Positions 9,239 through 16,986 of a stretch of DNA of 34,284 nt are shown here, piece after piece. Every line of letters begins with the position of its first letter. Position 1 is the stretch's first letter. This DNA comes from UBA3700 sp002372775 (GTDB lineage: Bacteria; Bacillota; Clostridia; Christensenellales; UBA3700): assembly GCA_946615965.1 (NCBI GenBank), contig CAMOIC010000012.1, forward strand, positions 1-34,284, read 5' to 3'. The notes below the pieces were generated by a model that was not told where the DNA came from, ran no database searches, and was given only the letters and a program-made list of their open reading frames with translations. Made by a program: the position numbers and the translations under genes.

Positions 9239-10770
9239 TATTCCTTACCTTTCCAAATTCCGTCTTCGCCTTTTTCGAATTTATCACCAATTAAATCTAG
9301 AATCTTTTCTTGCTTTGATGAAGAATCTGCAACTTGTGCTGACATTGCATAACAATATGCAGCAAGCTCATAATTCTTTACATCCATACAATCTTCAGCA
9401 ACACTTACCATTTGCTTGAAGTCCATTCCTTCTAGATTCTTTGCTTTATATTCAGCAACAAGAGCTTTGTCTCCCTTCTTTTGAGCGATTTCTACAACCT
9501 TATTGATTGCAGATCTAAGTCCAAGACATGCTGCCTTTTTATAGTACTCAAATGCCTTATTATCGTCTTTAGCAACATCTTCGCCCTTTGAATATTTTTC
9601 AGCAAGATAATATGCGGCCTTAACAGTATCAGCTTTTGCTAAATCCTCTAACATCTTTAGATATTTTGCTTTATCTTCATCGAATTTTATACGAGCAAGT
9701 TCAGCACCTGCATCTAACATTCCAAGTTCATATGCTTCTGTATAATATCTAACTGCCATTTTGCCATCTTTACCGATGCCATAGAATGGATCATTAAATA
9801 CGCCAAGTTGATATAAAGCTGGAGGATATTTTGCATCTGCCGCATAACTAAATAATTCTTCTGCCTTCTCTAAATTCTTATCTACACTAAGTCCATGTTT
9901 AAAACATACACCAGCAAAATAGTTAGCTTCTTTAACACCTGCATTAACAGCATCTCTACTCATATTAATTGCATTTTGATAGCTTTGCTTGCAGCCTAGC
10001 CCCATTATGTTTGCATAAATAATATTTAATATGGCTTTCTTATTACCACGTTCGTATGCTCTTTGGTAATATCTTAAACTCTTCCAATAATCTTGCTCTA
10101 CGCCAATACCTTTATCGTAGATATAAGCAAGAGCCATATATGCAGAATTAATATTCTCTTTAGCACATGCTTTGAAAAGTTCTGAGGACATTTTTTGTTT
10201 TTCTACATCTTGAGATTTTGAATATAAAATTGCTAATGCGTATTTTGCAGGAACAATATTTAAATCTGCAGCTTTTTTGAATATAGGTTCAACCTTTTTG
10301 AAAATCTCACTGCCTTTAGCAATAGATTCTGCATCGACCTTATCCATTAGCATAAAGCCTTCTTTTGCTTGAGGAAGTGCTAATTCATATTGAGCTCCTG
10401 GATGATTTAATTTTGCAGCCTTTTCAAAAAACTCTTGGGCTTTTTTCATATCAATTTCTTCATCGCAAAGGCCCTTCTTATAGATAACACCTAAAGTATA
10501 ACTAGCTGTGGCATCGCCAAGTTCACTAGCCTTTAGGTAAATATCTAATGCCTTTTTAGGATCTTCTTTTACGCCAATACCATTTGCATACATATATGCA
10601 AGATAAGTCTTCGCTTCAGCGTTATTCAAATTTGATGCTTTTTCGAACCATTGATATGCTTCTTTTTCATCAAGATCAACGCCAACACCAGAAAGATATA
10701 ATCTTCCTAGCTTGACCATGCTTTGAGCGTTATTCTCTTGTGCTTCTTGTTGAATTTTCTTTAATCCCAT
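9238..10770 (-). CDS. Sel1-like tetratricopeptide repeat protein
   Basis: A 510-residue protein made mostly of Sel1-like repeats, each about 36 residues with the pattern A...LG..Y..G.GV..D..KA..W/YY.KAA. Roughly ten units are visible, for example AQSMVKLGRLYLSGVGVD at the start. A stretch near residues 130-190 is looser. No signal peptide or membrane segment is present, so it is probably a cytoplasmic scaffold for protein-protein contacts; no partner can be named. It is the first gene of the operon with maf and the MreB-like gene, preceded by GAGGG and a plausible promoter. Confidence 0.85.
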   Translation of the reverse strand: MGLKKIQQEAQENNAQSMVKLGRLYLSGVGVDLDEKEAYQWFEKASNLNNAEAKTYLAYMYANGIGVKEDPKKALDIYLKASELGDATASYTLGVIYKKGLCDEEIDMKKAQEFFEKAAKLNHPGAQYELALPQAKEGFMLMDKVDAESIAKGSEIFKKVEPIFKKAADLNIVPAKYALAILYSKSQDVEKQKMSSELFKACAKENINSAYMALAYIYDKGIGVEQDYWKSLRYYQRAYERGNKKAILNIIYANIMGLGCKQSYQNAINMSRDAVNAGVKEANYFAGVCFKHGLSVDKNLEKAEELFSYAADAKYPPALYQLGVFNDPFYGIGKDGKMAVRYYTEAYELGMLDAGAELARIKFDEDKAKYLKMLEDLAKADTVKAAYYLAEKYSKGEDVAKDDNKAFEYYKKAACLGLRSAINKVVEIAQKKGDKALVAEYKAKNLEGMDFKQMVSVAEDCMDVKNYELAAYCYAMSAQVADSSSKQEKILDLIGDKFEKGEDGIWKGKE

Positions 10771-10801
10771 TTAGTTTAACCCTCATACTTTACTATTATT
10801 T

Positions 10802-10831
10802 ATTTTATCACGCGCGTAATATTTAATGCAA
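10802..10831 (-). promoter_or_regulatory. Promoter of the Sel1-maf-mreB-like operon
   Basis: Minus strand TTGCAT (10826-10831), 18-bp spacer, TAAAAT (10802-10807), about 30 nt upstream of the Sel1 start codon and downstream of the Ppx terminator. Match to the housekeeping consensus is fair and not exact. Confidence 0.4.
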
Positions 10832-10852
10832 TATTGACAAAAACGGCTATAA

Positions 10853-10883
10853 GCAAAAAAAGGTTGCTTTTTCAAGCAACCTT
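10853..10883 (-). terminator. Intrinsic terminator of the Ppx/GppA gene
   Basis: Perfect 10-bp stem AAGGTTGCTT/AAGCAACCTT with a 4-nt loop, followed on the minus strand by TTTTTTGC. It lies 20 nt after the Ppx/GppA stop codon. Confidence 0.9.
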
Positions 10884-10903
10884 AATTATGCATTTTATTA
10901 ATC

Positions 10904-12418
10904 CTATAGAATTTGAAGATTCTTCTTATATGCTCTCTTGAAATCTGGAATTGCAGCCATAGCATCCTTAAGTTCTAGAGAAATATCTCCATCACCTTCA
11001 ACCTTCATGATTACGCTATCACCTAGAACATCGCAAAGGATTGTACTTACTGCATTAGACATACTTCTATCTAAGCTTTCTGCGATTCTAACAATAACAC
11101 CAAGTTTTAAGATTGCAGATAAATCTTCTTCTGTAAGCATATCTTTATATTTAGCAAGTTCTGACATTTGAATTTCACCCTTTCTATGAAGAGAAGCTAC
11201 AAACGCAGCAACTACTAAGTCTTTATGAGAAATACCATATAGGTTACTATTTAAAATGATATATGCTGTATGGTATTGGTGATCATAGTACTTAATTCTT
11301 GAACCAGAATCGTGTAATAGAGCAGCAACTCTTAATACTTTCATATATTGTCTTGGTAACTTATGTAATACCTTTAATTGCTTATATAATTGCATTGATA
11401 GATTATAAACTTGTTCAGCATGAGGAATGTTCTCATTGAAGAAGTTTAATAATGAATACAAGCTGTGTCCTAAGATATCGTTGATTGGTCTATCATTTGT
11501 TGATGGTACAGCATATTTAAACATTGCACCTTCTCTTAAACCACAACCTGACATTGTAATCATATCAAAGCTGTTATGCTTCATAATTGCACTCATAATT
11601 GCAAGAGCTGCTGGGAAGATATCTGCACGAACTGAAGATAATCCTTTAATCTTCATTGTGCTATCAATTTCCATTGCTCTAATGTTGTTATAAATACTAT
11701 CGAATTCGTTTTGTGGTAATTCGTAGTTATGAGCCATAGATAAAGGATATTTCTTTAACATTCTTGAAATCTTACCTAAGTTTCTGAATGAACCACCTAC
11801 CCCAATAAGCTTTGTATCTGGAGCCATTTCTTGAAGCCATGTTAATTTATCTAATTGAGATAAAACATATGCTTCCATCTTCTTAGATTTTTCAAGAGGA
11901 GATAATCCTTCTTGTTTAAACATATCTGTAATTACTACAGTTCCTAATGGAAGAGTAGCAAAATTTAATAAATTCTTTCTATTGTAATAAACGAATTGTG
12001 TACTACCGCCACCAATATCTACGATAAGTCCTCTAGGAATATCTAAAGAGTTGATAACACCTTGATAAACAAGTTTTGCTTCTTCCTCTTCTTCAAGAAC
12101 TTTTAATTTAATACCTGTACATGATTCGATTTCATCCAAGAAACCTCTTTGGTTCTTAGCTTTTCTAACAGCTTCAGTAGCATAAGCATAGACTTTCTCT
12201 ATCTTATTTGCTTCGCAAAGCTTTGAAAACATCTTTATAGTCTTAACTGTTTGCGCGATTCTAACTGGCTGAATAAAACCATCAACTTCCATATCTTGCG
12301 CAAGTCTTAATGTCTCTTTAAGTTGATCTCTTACTTGGAAATAACCGCCCTCTAGGACATCTACAATAACTAGACGAGCTGAATTTGAACCTACATCAAT
12401 AATTGCAATTTTTTCCAT
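10904..12418 (-). CDS. Ppx/GppA family phosphatase with HD domain
   Basis: Exopolyphosphatase or pppGpp phosphohydrolase family member, acting in the cytoplasm on polyphosphate or the stringent-response nucleotides. The N-terminal ASKHA ATPase-like half shows IIDVGSNSARL and, later, LIVDIGGGSTQF and GVGGSFRNL. The C-terminal part is an HD-like domain with ALLHDSGSRI and DHQYHTAYII. The length of 504 residues matches two-domain clostridial members. It is monocistronic: a strong promoter (TAGACA-17-TATAAT) lies upstream and a strong terminator downstream. Which of the two substrates is used cannot be decided from sequence. Confidence 0.88.
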   Translation of the reverse strand: MEKIAIIDVGSNSARLVIVDVLEGGYFQVRDQLKETLRLAQDMEVDGFIQPVRIAQTVKTIKMFSKLCEANKIEKVYAYATEAVRKAKNQRGFLDEIESCTGIKLKVLEEEEEAKLVYQGVINSLDIPRGLIVDIGGGSTQFVYYNRKNLLNFATLPLGTVVITDMFKQEGLSPLEKSKKMEAYVLSQLDKLTWLQEMAPDTKLIGVGGSFRNLGKISRMLKKYPLSMAHNYELPQNEFDSIYNNIRAMEIDSTMKIKGLSSVRADIFPAALAIMSAIMKHNSFDMITMSGCGLREGAMFKYAVPSTNDRPINDILGHSLYSLLNFFNENIPHAEQVYNLSMQLYKQLKVLHKLPRQYMKVLRVAALLHDSGSRIKYYDHQYHTAYIILNSNLYGISHKDLVVAAFVASLHRKGEIQMSELAKYKDMLTEEDLSAILKLGVIVRIAESLDRSMSNAVSTILCDVLGDSVIMKVEGDGDISLELKDAMAAIPDFKRAYKKNLQIL

Positions 12419-12455
12419 ATAAATCCTTCGTAAATTATTCTTTATAATCAGAATA

Positions 12456-12484
12456 ATTATATCATAAGATACAATTAGTGTCTA
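12456..12484 (-). promoter_or_regulatory. Promoter of the Ppx/GppA gene
   Basis: Minus strand TAGACA (12479-12484), 17-bp spacer, TATAAT (12456-12461), about 37 nt upstream of the start codon, which has AAGGA as ribosome binding site. Confidence 0.75.
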
Positions 12485-12513
12485 TACCCATATTTTTACT
12501 AAAACATAAAACT

Positions 12514-12532
12514 CGGCAGCCCTAGACTGCCG
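12514..12532 (-). terminator. Intrinsic terminator of the acyltransferase-phosphatase operon
   Basis: Perfect GC-rich 6-bp stem CGGCAG/CTGCCG with a 7-nt loop, then AGTTTTATGTTTTAG on the minus strand. It begins 6 nt after the phosphatase stop codon. Confidence 0.75.
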
Positions 12533-12538
12533 ATAAAA

Positions 12539-13006
12539 TCAAGAATTTTTAAGATTTTGAGCAAACTGTATTAAATACTCTTTTATGCCATCCATGACCT
12601 TATAGTACTTATCAATATCCTTCATAAGCCAAGGGTCCGGAATGTCTACATATTTTCCTATCGCAACCTCAGACAAAGTCTTGAATTTCTTCTTAAATGG
12701 AATTGGTGTAAAAAACTTGTTTGAATTATTCATTCCAATAATCAAATCTGCTTCTTTTAAGTCCTTCCATGCCTCAAGTTTATATCTTGGATGATGAGAA
12801 AATACTTCTTCATCACTAAAACCTTCTCTCTTAAGCGCTAATGCAGCTTTTGGGTGGATTTTAAATGATTTATTAAGCATTGCTGCAGATGAAACTCTTT
12901 CAACCTTACTAGCTAACGCCTTATCATTTTCAATCATTCTTTTAAACATATATTCGCAATATGGACTTCTACATATATTTGACGAACAAACAAACACTAT
13001 TTTCAT
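12539..13006 (-). CDS. Low-molecular-weight protein-tyrosine phosphatase
   Basis: Cytoplasmic phosphatase of 155 residues of the LMW-PTP fold (related to arsenate reductase). The P-loop is CSSNICRS, with nucleophile C7 and R13, and the general-acid loop DPW is at 124-126. Both catalytic elements are intact. Its start overlaps the acyltransferase stop by one base (TAATG), so the two are translationally coupled. In Firmicutes these enzymes often act on tyrosine kinases of capsule synthesis or on phosphoarginine; no kinase gene is present here, so the target is unknown. Confidence 0.88.
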   Translation of the reverse strand: MKIVFVCSSNICRSPYCEYMFKRMIENDKALASKVERVSSAAMLNKSFKIHPKAALALKREGFSDEEVFSHHPRYKLEAWKDLKEADLIIGMNNSNKFFTPIPFKKKFKTLSEVAIGKYVDIPDPWLMKDIDKYYKVMDGIKEYLIQFAQNLKNS

Positions 13007-14292
13007 TATTGAGCAAACTCCACTAAGTCTTTTTTCATATTCTCTAACATTATTTTAATATATCTTTCATCTGTTTCGGAACATTTTTCTGCAATACAAA
13101 AGTTTATATGAGTATCCATAGAAACACAAGTTAATTGGAAGTATGGTCTATTCTTAACAGCTCCTGTTACAAATACATCAACTGGCTTACATCCTTCAAA
13201 TGTCATACAGCTATTAGGAATCTTTCCAAGATTGCTCATTTGCATTATTGGATTCTCATAACCTATTCTAACTGCTAAGTTTGCAATAAAATCCCATCTA
13301 AATACTTTATACGCTAACGCTAATAGTGGGATTCCATATAAACCAACTACCTCATCTTCCTTATGAGCATTATTAATTGCAGCGACCTTCTTTAGAGTAT
13401 CAATATAAGTTTCACCTACACCATCAATTTTGCATGGCATAAATGCAACCATGTTAGTACAACCATCTAGTTGTTCACCCTTCATTAAGTGTCTTCTTAA
13501 ATCTATAATAGATGTAATGTTCAATACTTCATCATTACTAAAGCCTGCTTCTTTTGCATAAGCTCTAAAATATGCAGCAAGAATAACGTCATTTATTGAG
13601 GCGCCATATTCTTTTCCTCTTTGTTTTAGTTTGTCAAAGATTGAGATATCTAATCTGTCTGTTACAAATCTCTTCTCAACATCTTTTTCTTGAGTAAATC
13701 TAAAGTGTGACTTAACTCCCATTTTAGAAGCATTGTTATAAAGTTTCTTTGCAATGGTAACCTTCTTTGGATCCATCTTTTCATACAATTGCTTCATCTC
13801 TCTAGAACCATTTCTAATAGAAACAGAATCAGCATTTCCTTCTCTAATTATTGCATTGTAACATTCAATGATTTTACCTGTGACATACTTAAGTTCATTG
13901 CCATCGAAACATTGGTGATTAACAAGTAATGCAAAAGAACATGCATTTCCGCTTGTAAAAATTTTTGCTCTAAATTGCAATTTTGCTCTATGTGAGATAT
14001 AGCCCTTTAAGAATTCTTCTGTTGCTCCTCTTAAATCAGCAACTTCTTCTTTTGTTGCCATATCATCAAGAGTATAGTCGTCGTTTACAACCCAGTGGTG
14101 TTTAAAAATATTTGCACTATATCTTGATCTTAGAACATAAACATTGTCTACAACTTTTTTAATTGCACGTCTCAAGATTTGTAAGTCCAAATCACCTTCG
14201 CTATATATTGCTACGTGCATCATCCTATCATAATACTTTGATAATATATATTGGGTTTTATCCCATAATTCCGCTTTAATTCTTTTTTTCAT
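13006..14292 (-). CDS. Condensation-domain-like CoA-dependent acyltransferase
   Basis: Protein of 428 residues with the chloramphenicol-acetyltransferase/condensation fold pattern seen in alcohol acetyltransferases, PapA-type enzymes and NRPS condensation domains. The active-site HHxxxDG motif is present as NHQCFDG (125-131): the catalytic second histidine H126 and D130-G131 are kept, the first histidine is Asn. A later SINDVILAAYFRA segment is the usual helix of the second half. There is no carrier protein or adenylation gene nearby, so a stand-alone transferase using acyl-CoA is more likely than peptide synthesis. It is the first gene of a two-gene operon with the phosphatase. Acceptor and donor are unknown. 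Confidence 0.7.
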   Translation of the reverse strand: MKKRIKAELWDKTQYILSKYYDRMMHVAIYSEGDLDLQILRRAIKKVVDNVYVLRSRYSANIFKHHWVVNDDYTLDDMATKEEVADLRGATEEFLKGYISHRAKLQFRAKIFTSGNACSFALLVNHQCFDGNELKYVTGKIIECYNAIIREGNADSVSIRNGSREMKQLYEKMDPKKVTIAKKLYNNASKMGVKSHFRFTQEKDVEKRFVTDRLDISIFDKLKQRGKEYGASINDVILAAYFRAYAKEAGFSNDEVLNITSIIDLRRHLMKGEQLDGCTNMVAFMPCKIDGVGETYIDTLKKVAAINNAHKEDEVVGLYGIPLLALAYKVFRWDFIANLAVRIGYENPIMQMSNLGKIPNSCMTFEGCKPVDVFVTGAVKNRPYFQLTCVSMDTHINFCIAEKCSETDERYIKIMLENMKKDLVEFAQ

Positions 14293-14370
14293 TTTTGCAG
14301 TTTTTCCTTTAACAACAAATTATGCAAATTCGGTATTTACACAGTTATTATTTCCCAAGCCTGCGTTTTG

Positions 14371-14399
14371 ACTATAACATATAAAATAGACAGTTACAA
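14371..14399 (-). promoter_or_regulatory. Promoter of the acyltransferase-phosphatase operon
   Basis: Minus strand TTGTAA (14394-14399), 17-bp spacer, TATAGT (14371-14376), leaving a leader of roughly 70 nt. An interrupted dyad TAGACA...TGTCTA (14387-14414) overlaps the -35 element and might be a regulator site, but the match is short. I recognise no riboswitch in the leader. Confidence 0.6.
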
Positions 14400-14478
14400 C
14401 ACCCCTCTTGTCTACTTGTGTTTAAGTCATATTTTTTATCACTCTACTTACAGTATAATTGCCCTATTTAACGGCAAA

Positions 14479-14510
14479 ATGGGAGATATCAGATCCCCGA
14501 CATCTCCCAT
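14479..14510 (-). terminator. Hairpin terminator of the dehydratase/ACS-domain operon
   Basis: Perfect 9-bp stem ATGGGAGAT/ATCTCCCAT with a 14-nt loop, followed on the minus strand by TTTTGCCG. It lies 29 nt after the stop of the ACS-like gene. The U-tract is short, so it may be leaky. Confidence 0.65.
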
Positions 14511-14539
14511 AGATTACAAGCTAATTATACTAGAAAAAA

Positions 14540-15247
14540 TTATTTTTTCAAGGTCTTCATGTGTAATTCTTTCATACCATCTACTTCATCGCATATTGGC
14601 TTTAAATTACAATGAGCACAATCTAGATTAATATTGTCTAAAATATGATTTAGTGCCCTTGTTGCTACGTCTATTTTTTCAACAGTTTCTGTTATAGAAT
14701 CATAATCAACATTAGGCTCTGTCACATATATAATTTTTACTGCTTTTACGTTTTCGAACTCAAGATACTTTTTAATAAAACTGTTACCAATTCTTTCAAA
14801 ATTCAAGCCCTTCTTTAAAGCTTTTTTACTAACTCTTACTTGCTCTCTTTTTGTTATTCCTGAACATCTAGACATAAAGCCTTCGACATTATATTTATAT
14901 TTAACAAACTCTAATTCCTTAATTAAATCAAAGAATTTTTGCTCATCATTTTCCATATCTTTTAAAGATAGAATTACAATCTTAGCAAATGATGTGTCAC
15001 CCTTAATCTCGCTTAGGTCTTTTCCATAAACAATAGTTTCACTATCAAATTGTTTTTCTGTAACTGTGACAAGACCAACGGCTTTATTGTTGCCGCCACC
15101 AAGTTCGTAGGCACTATCACTTTGAAGTATTAATTCAAACTTATCTGTAATAGGTGCAATCTTGTCCCTATTATAAACAAATCTTTTAGCCCCAAATGGT
15201 GCTAAAAGATTCTCAATGTTATTTAGATACTTATCAAAAAGTTCCAT
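14540..15247 (-). CDS. Stand-alone acetyl-CoA-synthase middle-domain-like protein with altered A-cluster motif
   Basis: A 235-residue protein that I align, from memory of the family, with the middle part of acetyl-CoA synthase (AcsB/CdhC). SAYELGGGNNKA matches VEMGGNRTPA of the Moorella enzyme, VYGKDLSEI matches VIGPDIDQI, and REQVRVSKKALKKG matches NWLRVSKDAVAKG. The protein then ends in a metal-binding-like tail: C210-x2-C213-x5-C219-x9-H229. The A-cluster ligands in Moorella are C506-x2-C509-x8-C518-x9-C528, so the last ligand is in register but is His here. The N-terminal CODH-binding domain and the C-terminal domain that completes the A-cluster site are absent, so true acetyl-CoA synthase activity is unlikely. 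It is the last gene of the dehydratase operon, 2 nt after the 55-residue membrane peptide. An iron-sulfur or nickel-binding accessory role is inference. Confidence 0.7.
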   Translation of the reverse strand: MELFDKYLNNIENLLAPFGAKRFVYNRDKIAPITDKFELILQSDSAYELGGGNNKAVGLVTVTEKQFDSETIVYGKDLSEIKGDTSFAKIVILSLKDMENDEQKFFDLIKELEFVKYKYNVEGFMSRCSGITKREQVRVSKKALKKGLNFERIGNSFIKKYLEFENVKAVKIIYVTEPNVDYDSITETVEKIDVATRALNHILDNINLDCAHCNLKPICDEVDGMKELHMKTLKK

Positions 15248-15249
15248 TA

Positions 15250-15417
15250 TTATAGTCTTCTATCTCTCTTCATGTTATCGTAGTGTTTTCCTAGAAGTTT
15301 ATAAACCCAGTAAACAAGTTTCATATCTAGGTTAAACCAATATATAACAAAGAATAATGCAAGTAGTCCAACAAATACTGCTGCTAATACTATTAATAAA
15401 ACAAAATACCATTCCAT
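15250..15417 (-). CDS. Small single-span membrane protein (55 residues)
   Basis: A short gene between the large dehydratase subunit and the ACS-like gene. The protein begins MEWYFVLLIVLAAVFV, has one hydrophobic helix (about residues 4-27), and ends with a basic tail rich in Lys and Arg (MKRDRRL). Support for translation is strong: a perfect AGGAGG lies 8 nt before the ATG, and the gene fills an otherwise unexplained 182-nt gap with 2 nt to the next start. The topology is probably N-terminus out with a short cytoplasmic tail. It may anchor the soluble dehydratase or ACS-like proteins to the membrane, which is inference; no family is recognised. Confidence 0.7.
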   Translation of the reverse strand: MEWYFVLLIVLAAVFVGLLALFFVIYWFNLDMKLVYWVYKLLGKHYDNMKRDRRL

Positions 15418-15429
15418 ATTAACTACCTC

Positions 15430-16986
15430 CTACCAAGCTTCTGAATCGTCGAAATCAACCAATGATGGGTCAAGTGGTTTTTCTTTAGCAACAGAGAACA
15501 TATACTTATTAACTTGATCTCTCATTGCTCTTCTTGAAACAGTTCTTGGGTCCATTAAGTCTTGGCTTACCCAAATAAACTTAACATGTCTTTCTCTTGC
15601 TTGATCATCAAATGTACCATTTAAACCATCCATACCTTTACAAGAGATTTGGTCATACATAATAACAGTATCTGCATTATATTCTTCAACTGTTCTCCAA
15701 AGTTCATCAACAACGTTATGATATCCACCTTTTGTATGTCTTCTCATAGTTGTTCTTTGATAGCTCTTAGCTAAATCTTGAAGAGCATGCTCTTTTGTAT
15801 CTGTTCTGAAATGAATCATAGAAATTTGTGTTTCCATATCCATAACTACTTCTATACCCCAACAGTTTAATAACCATGTAGCTAAAGATGTATAATAGTT
15901 TGCAGGACAAGACCAAACGATAGCTCTATGACGAGGTTCTTTTATTACAAGCTCCTTCTTCTCATAACCCTTCATCATTATCTTATTTACTTTCTTGTCA
16001 ACTTTTAAGAATCTCTTATCAAAGCCACCTGACAAATGATAATAATAAAGTCTATATAACCAGAATGTTGCACCTGTCATTTGAGGATAGTCAGTTCTTT
16101 GTACTTCCCACTTCTTTAATTCATAATCTAATTGCTTGTTGTAATTCTCAAGAGCTGCAAAGAATGCATCCCAATCAAATTTTTCACCTGTTTGTTCTTC
16201 GACAAATTTTATTAATTCTTCAAGTTCCTTAACAGCATAATCTTGAACATCTTCTCCATTGTATCTTAATGGAACGTTATATACATGTGTAGGCAAATTC
16301 AATCTTCTTTCCAAGAATGAACTGTTCATAACAGAACCATCACATGGCATATTACAAGATATAGCGCACTTACCAATCTTTGGATAATCATCTTCAATAG
16401 CAACACCTGATTCTGCTGCTGGAAGTGGACATACGTCTGATGGAACACCAAAACTCTCTACTGAATCGATATAAGGAATTGAAATCAATTGGTCTACCAT
16501 TGAACACAAGAATATAGGCATTGTTTGTACTGGTAAAACTTTAAGATTTGGGAATCCTGCCATAAACTCGATTGGAATTAATTCATCTACACAAACTGTC
16601 TTTTTAGATAGTTTGTTATTTGGATTAATCTTTTCATCTGACACGAAGCTTTGATGAAGGATATCTGTACATCCTTTAATAATCATATTGAAATGAAGGT
16701 GTGCACATCTTAATGATGCTCCTCTTAATCCTTCTGTATGTCTATCTATAAATGCTGGAGCTGAAAGATAACTTGACATCCAACGATATTTCCAAATAGC
16801 TTTAATTGTTGAGATAGGAGCTTTTAGCACCATCTTAATCATATCTTTCCATGTAACCATCCAACGATAGAAATCGTACATAGTATCTTTAAAGCCTCTC
16901 CATTCTCTATGCTTTAAAAGATATGTCTTATCTTGGTGAAGAGAGCCAAGTCCTTTAACTTTTTCTTCTTTTGTTGTATCTTTCAT
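15430..16986 (-). CDS. 2-hydroxyacyl-CoA dehydratase family protein, large subunit
   Basis: Protein of 518 residues in the HgdB/FldBC/BcrBC family (PF06050-like): oxygen-sensitive iron-sulfur proteins that dehydrate 2-hydroxyacyl-CoA or reduce related substrates with a low-potential electron. Cysteines in expected contexts include SDVCPLPAAESG, KCAISCNMPCDG, VWSCPANYYTS and DQISCKGMDG. It is longer than the usual 370-430 residues: about 100 extra residues with amphipathic, Trp- and Lys-rich helices precede the core and could contact a membrane or partner. The ATG overlaps the stop of the small subunit by one base and has AGGAGG 7 nt upstream. The activating ATPase normally required is not in the window. 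The substrate is unknown. Confidence 0.85.
   Translation of the reverse strand: MKDTTKEEKVKGLGSLHQDKTYLLKHREWRGFKDTMYDFYRWMVTWKDMIKMVLKAPISTIKAIWKYRWMSSYLSAPAFIDRHTEGLRGASLRCAHLHFNMIIKGCTDILHQSFVSDEKINPNNKLSKKTVCVDELIPIEFMAGFPNLKVLPVQTMPIFLCSMVDQLISIPYIDSVESFGVPSDVCPLPAAESGVAIEDDYPKIGKCAISCNMPCDGSVMNSSFLERRLNLPTHVYNVPLRYNGEDVQDYAVKELEELIKFVEEQTGEKFDWDAFFAALENYNKQLDYELKKWEVQRTDYPQMTGATFWLYRLYYYHLSGGFDKRFLKVDKKVNKIMMKGYEKKELVIKEPRHRAIVWSCPANYYTSLATWLLNCWGIEVVMDMETQISMIHFRTDTKEHALQDLAKSYQRTTMRRHTKGGYHNVVDELWRTVEEYNADTVIMYDQISCKGMDGLNGTFDDQARERHVKFIWVSQDLMDPRTVSRRAMRDQVNKYMFSVAKEKPLDPSLVDFDDSEAW

Noticed and set aside
14293..14370. Riboswitch in the acyltransferase leader
   Set aside because: No conserved riboswitch core could be recognised in the roughly 70-nt leader.
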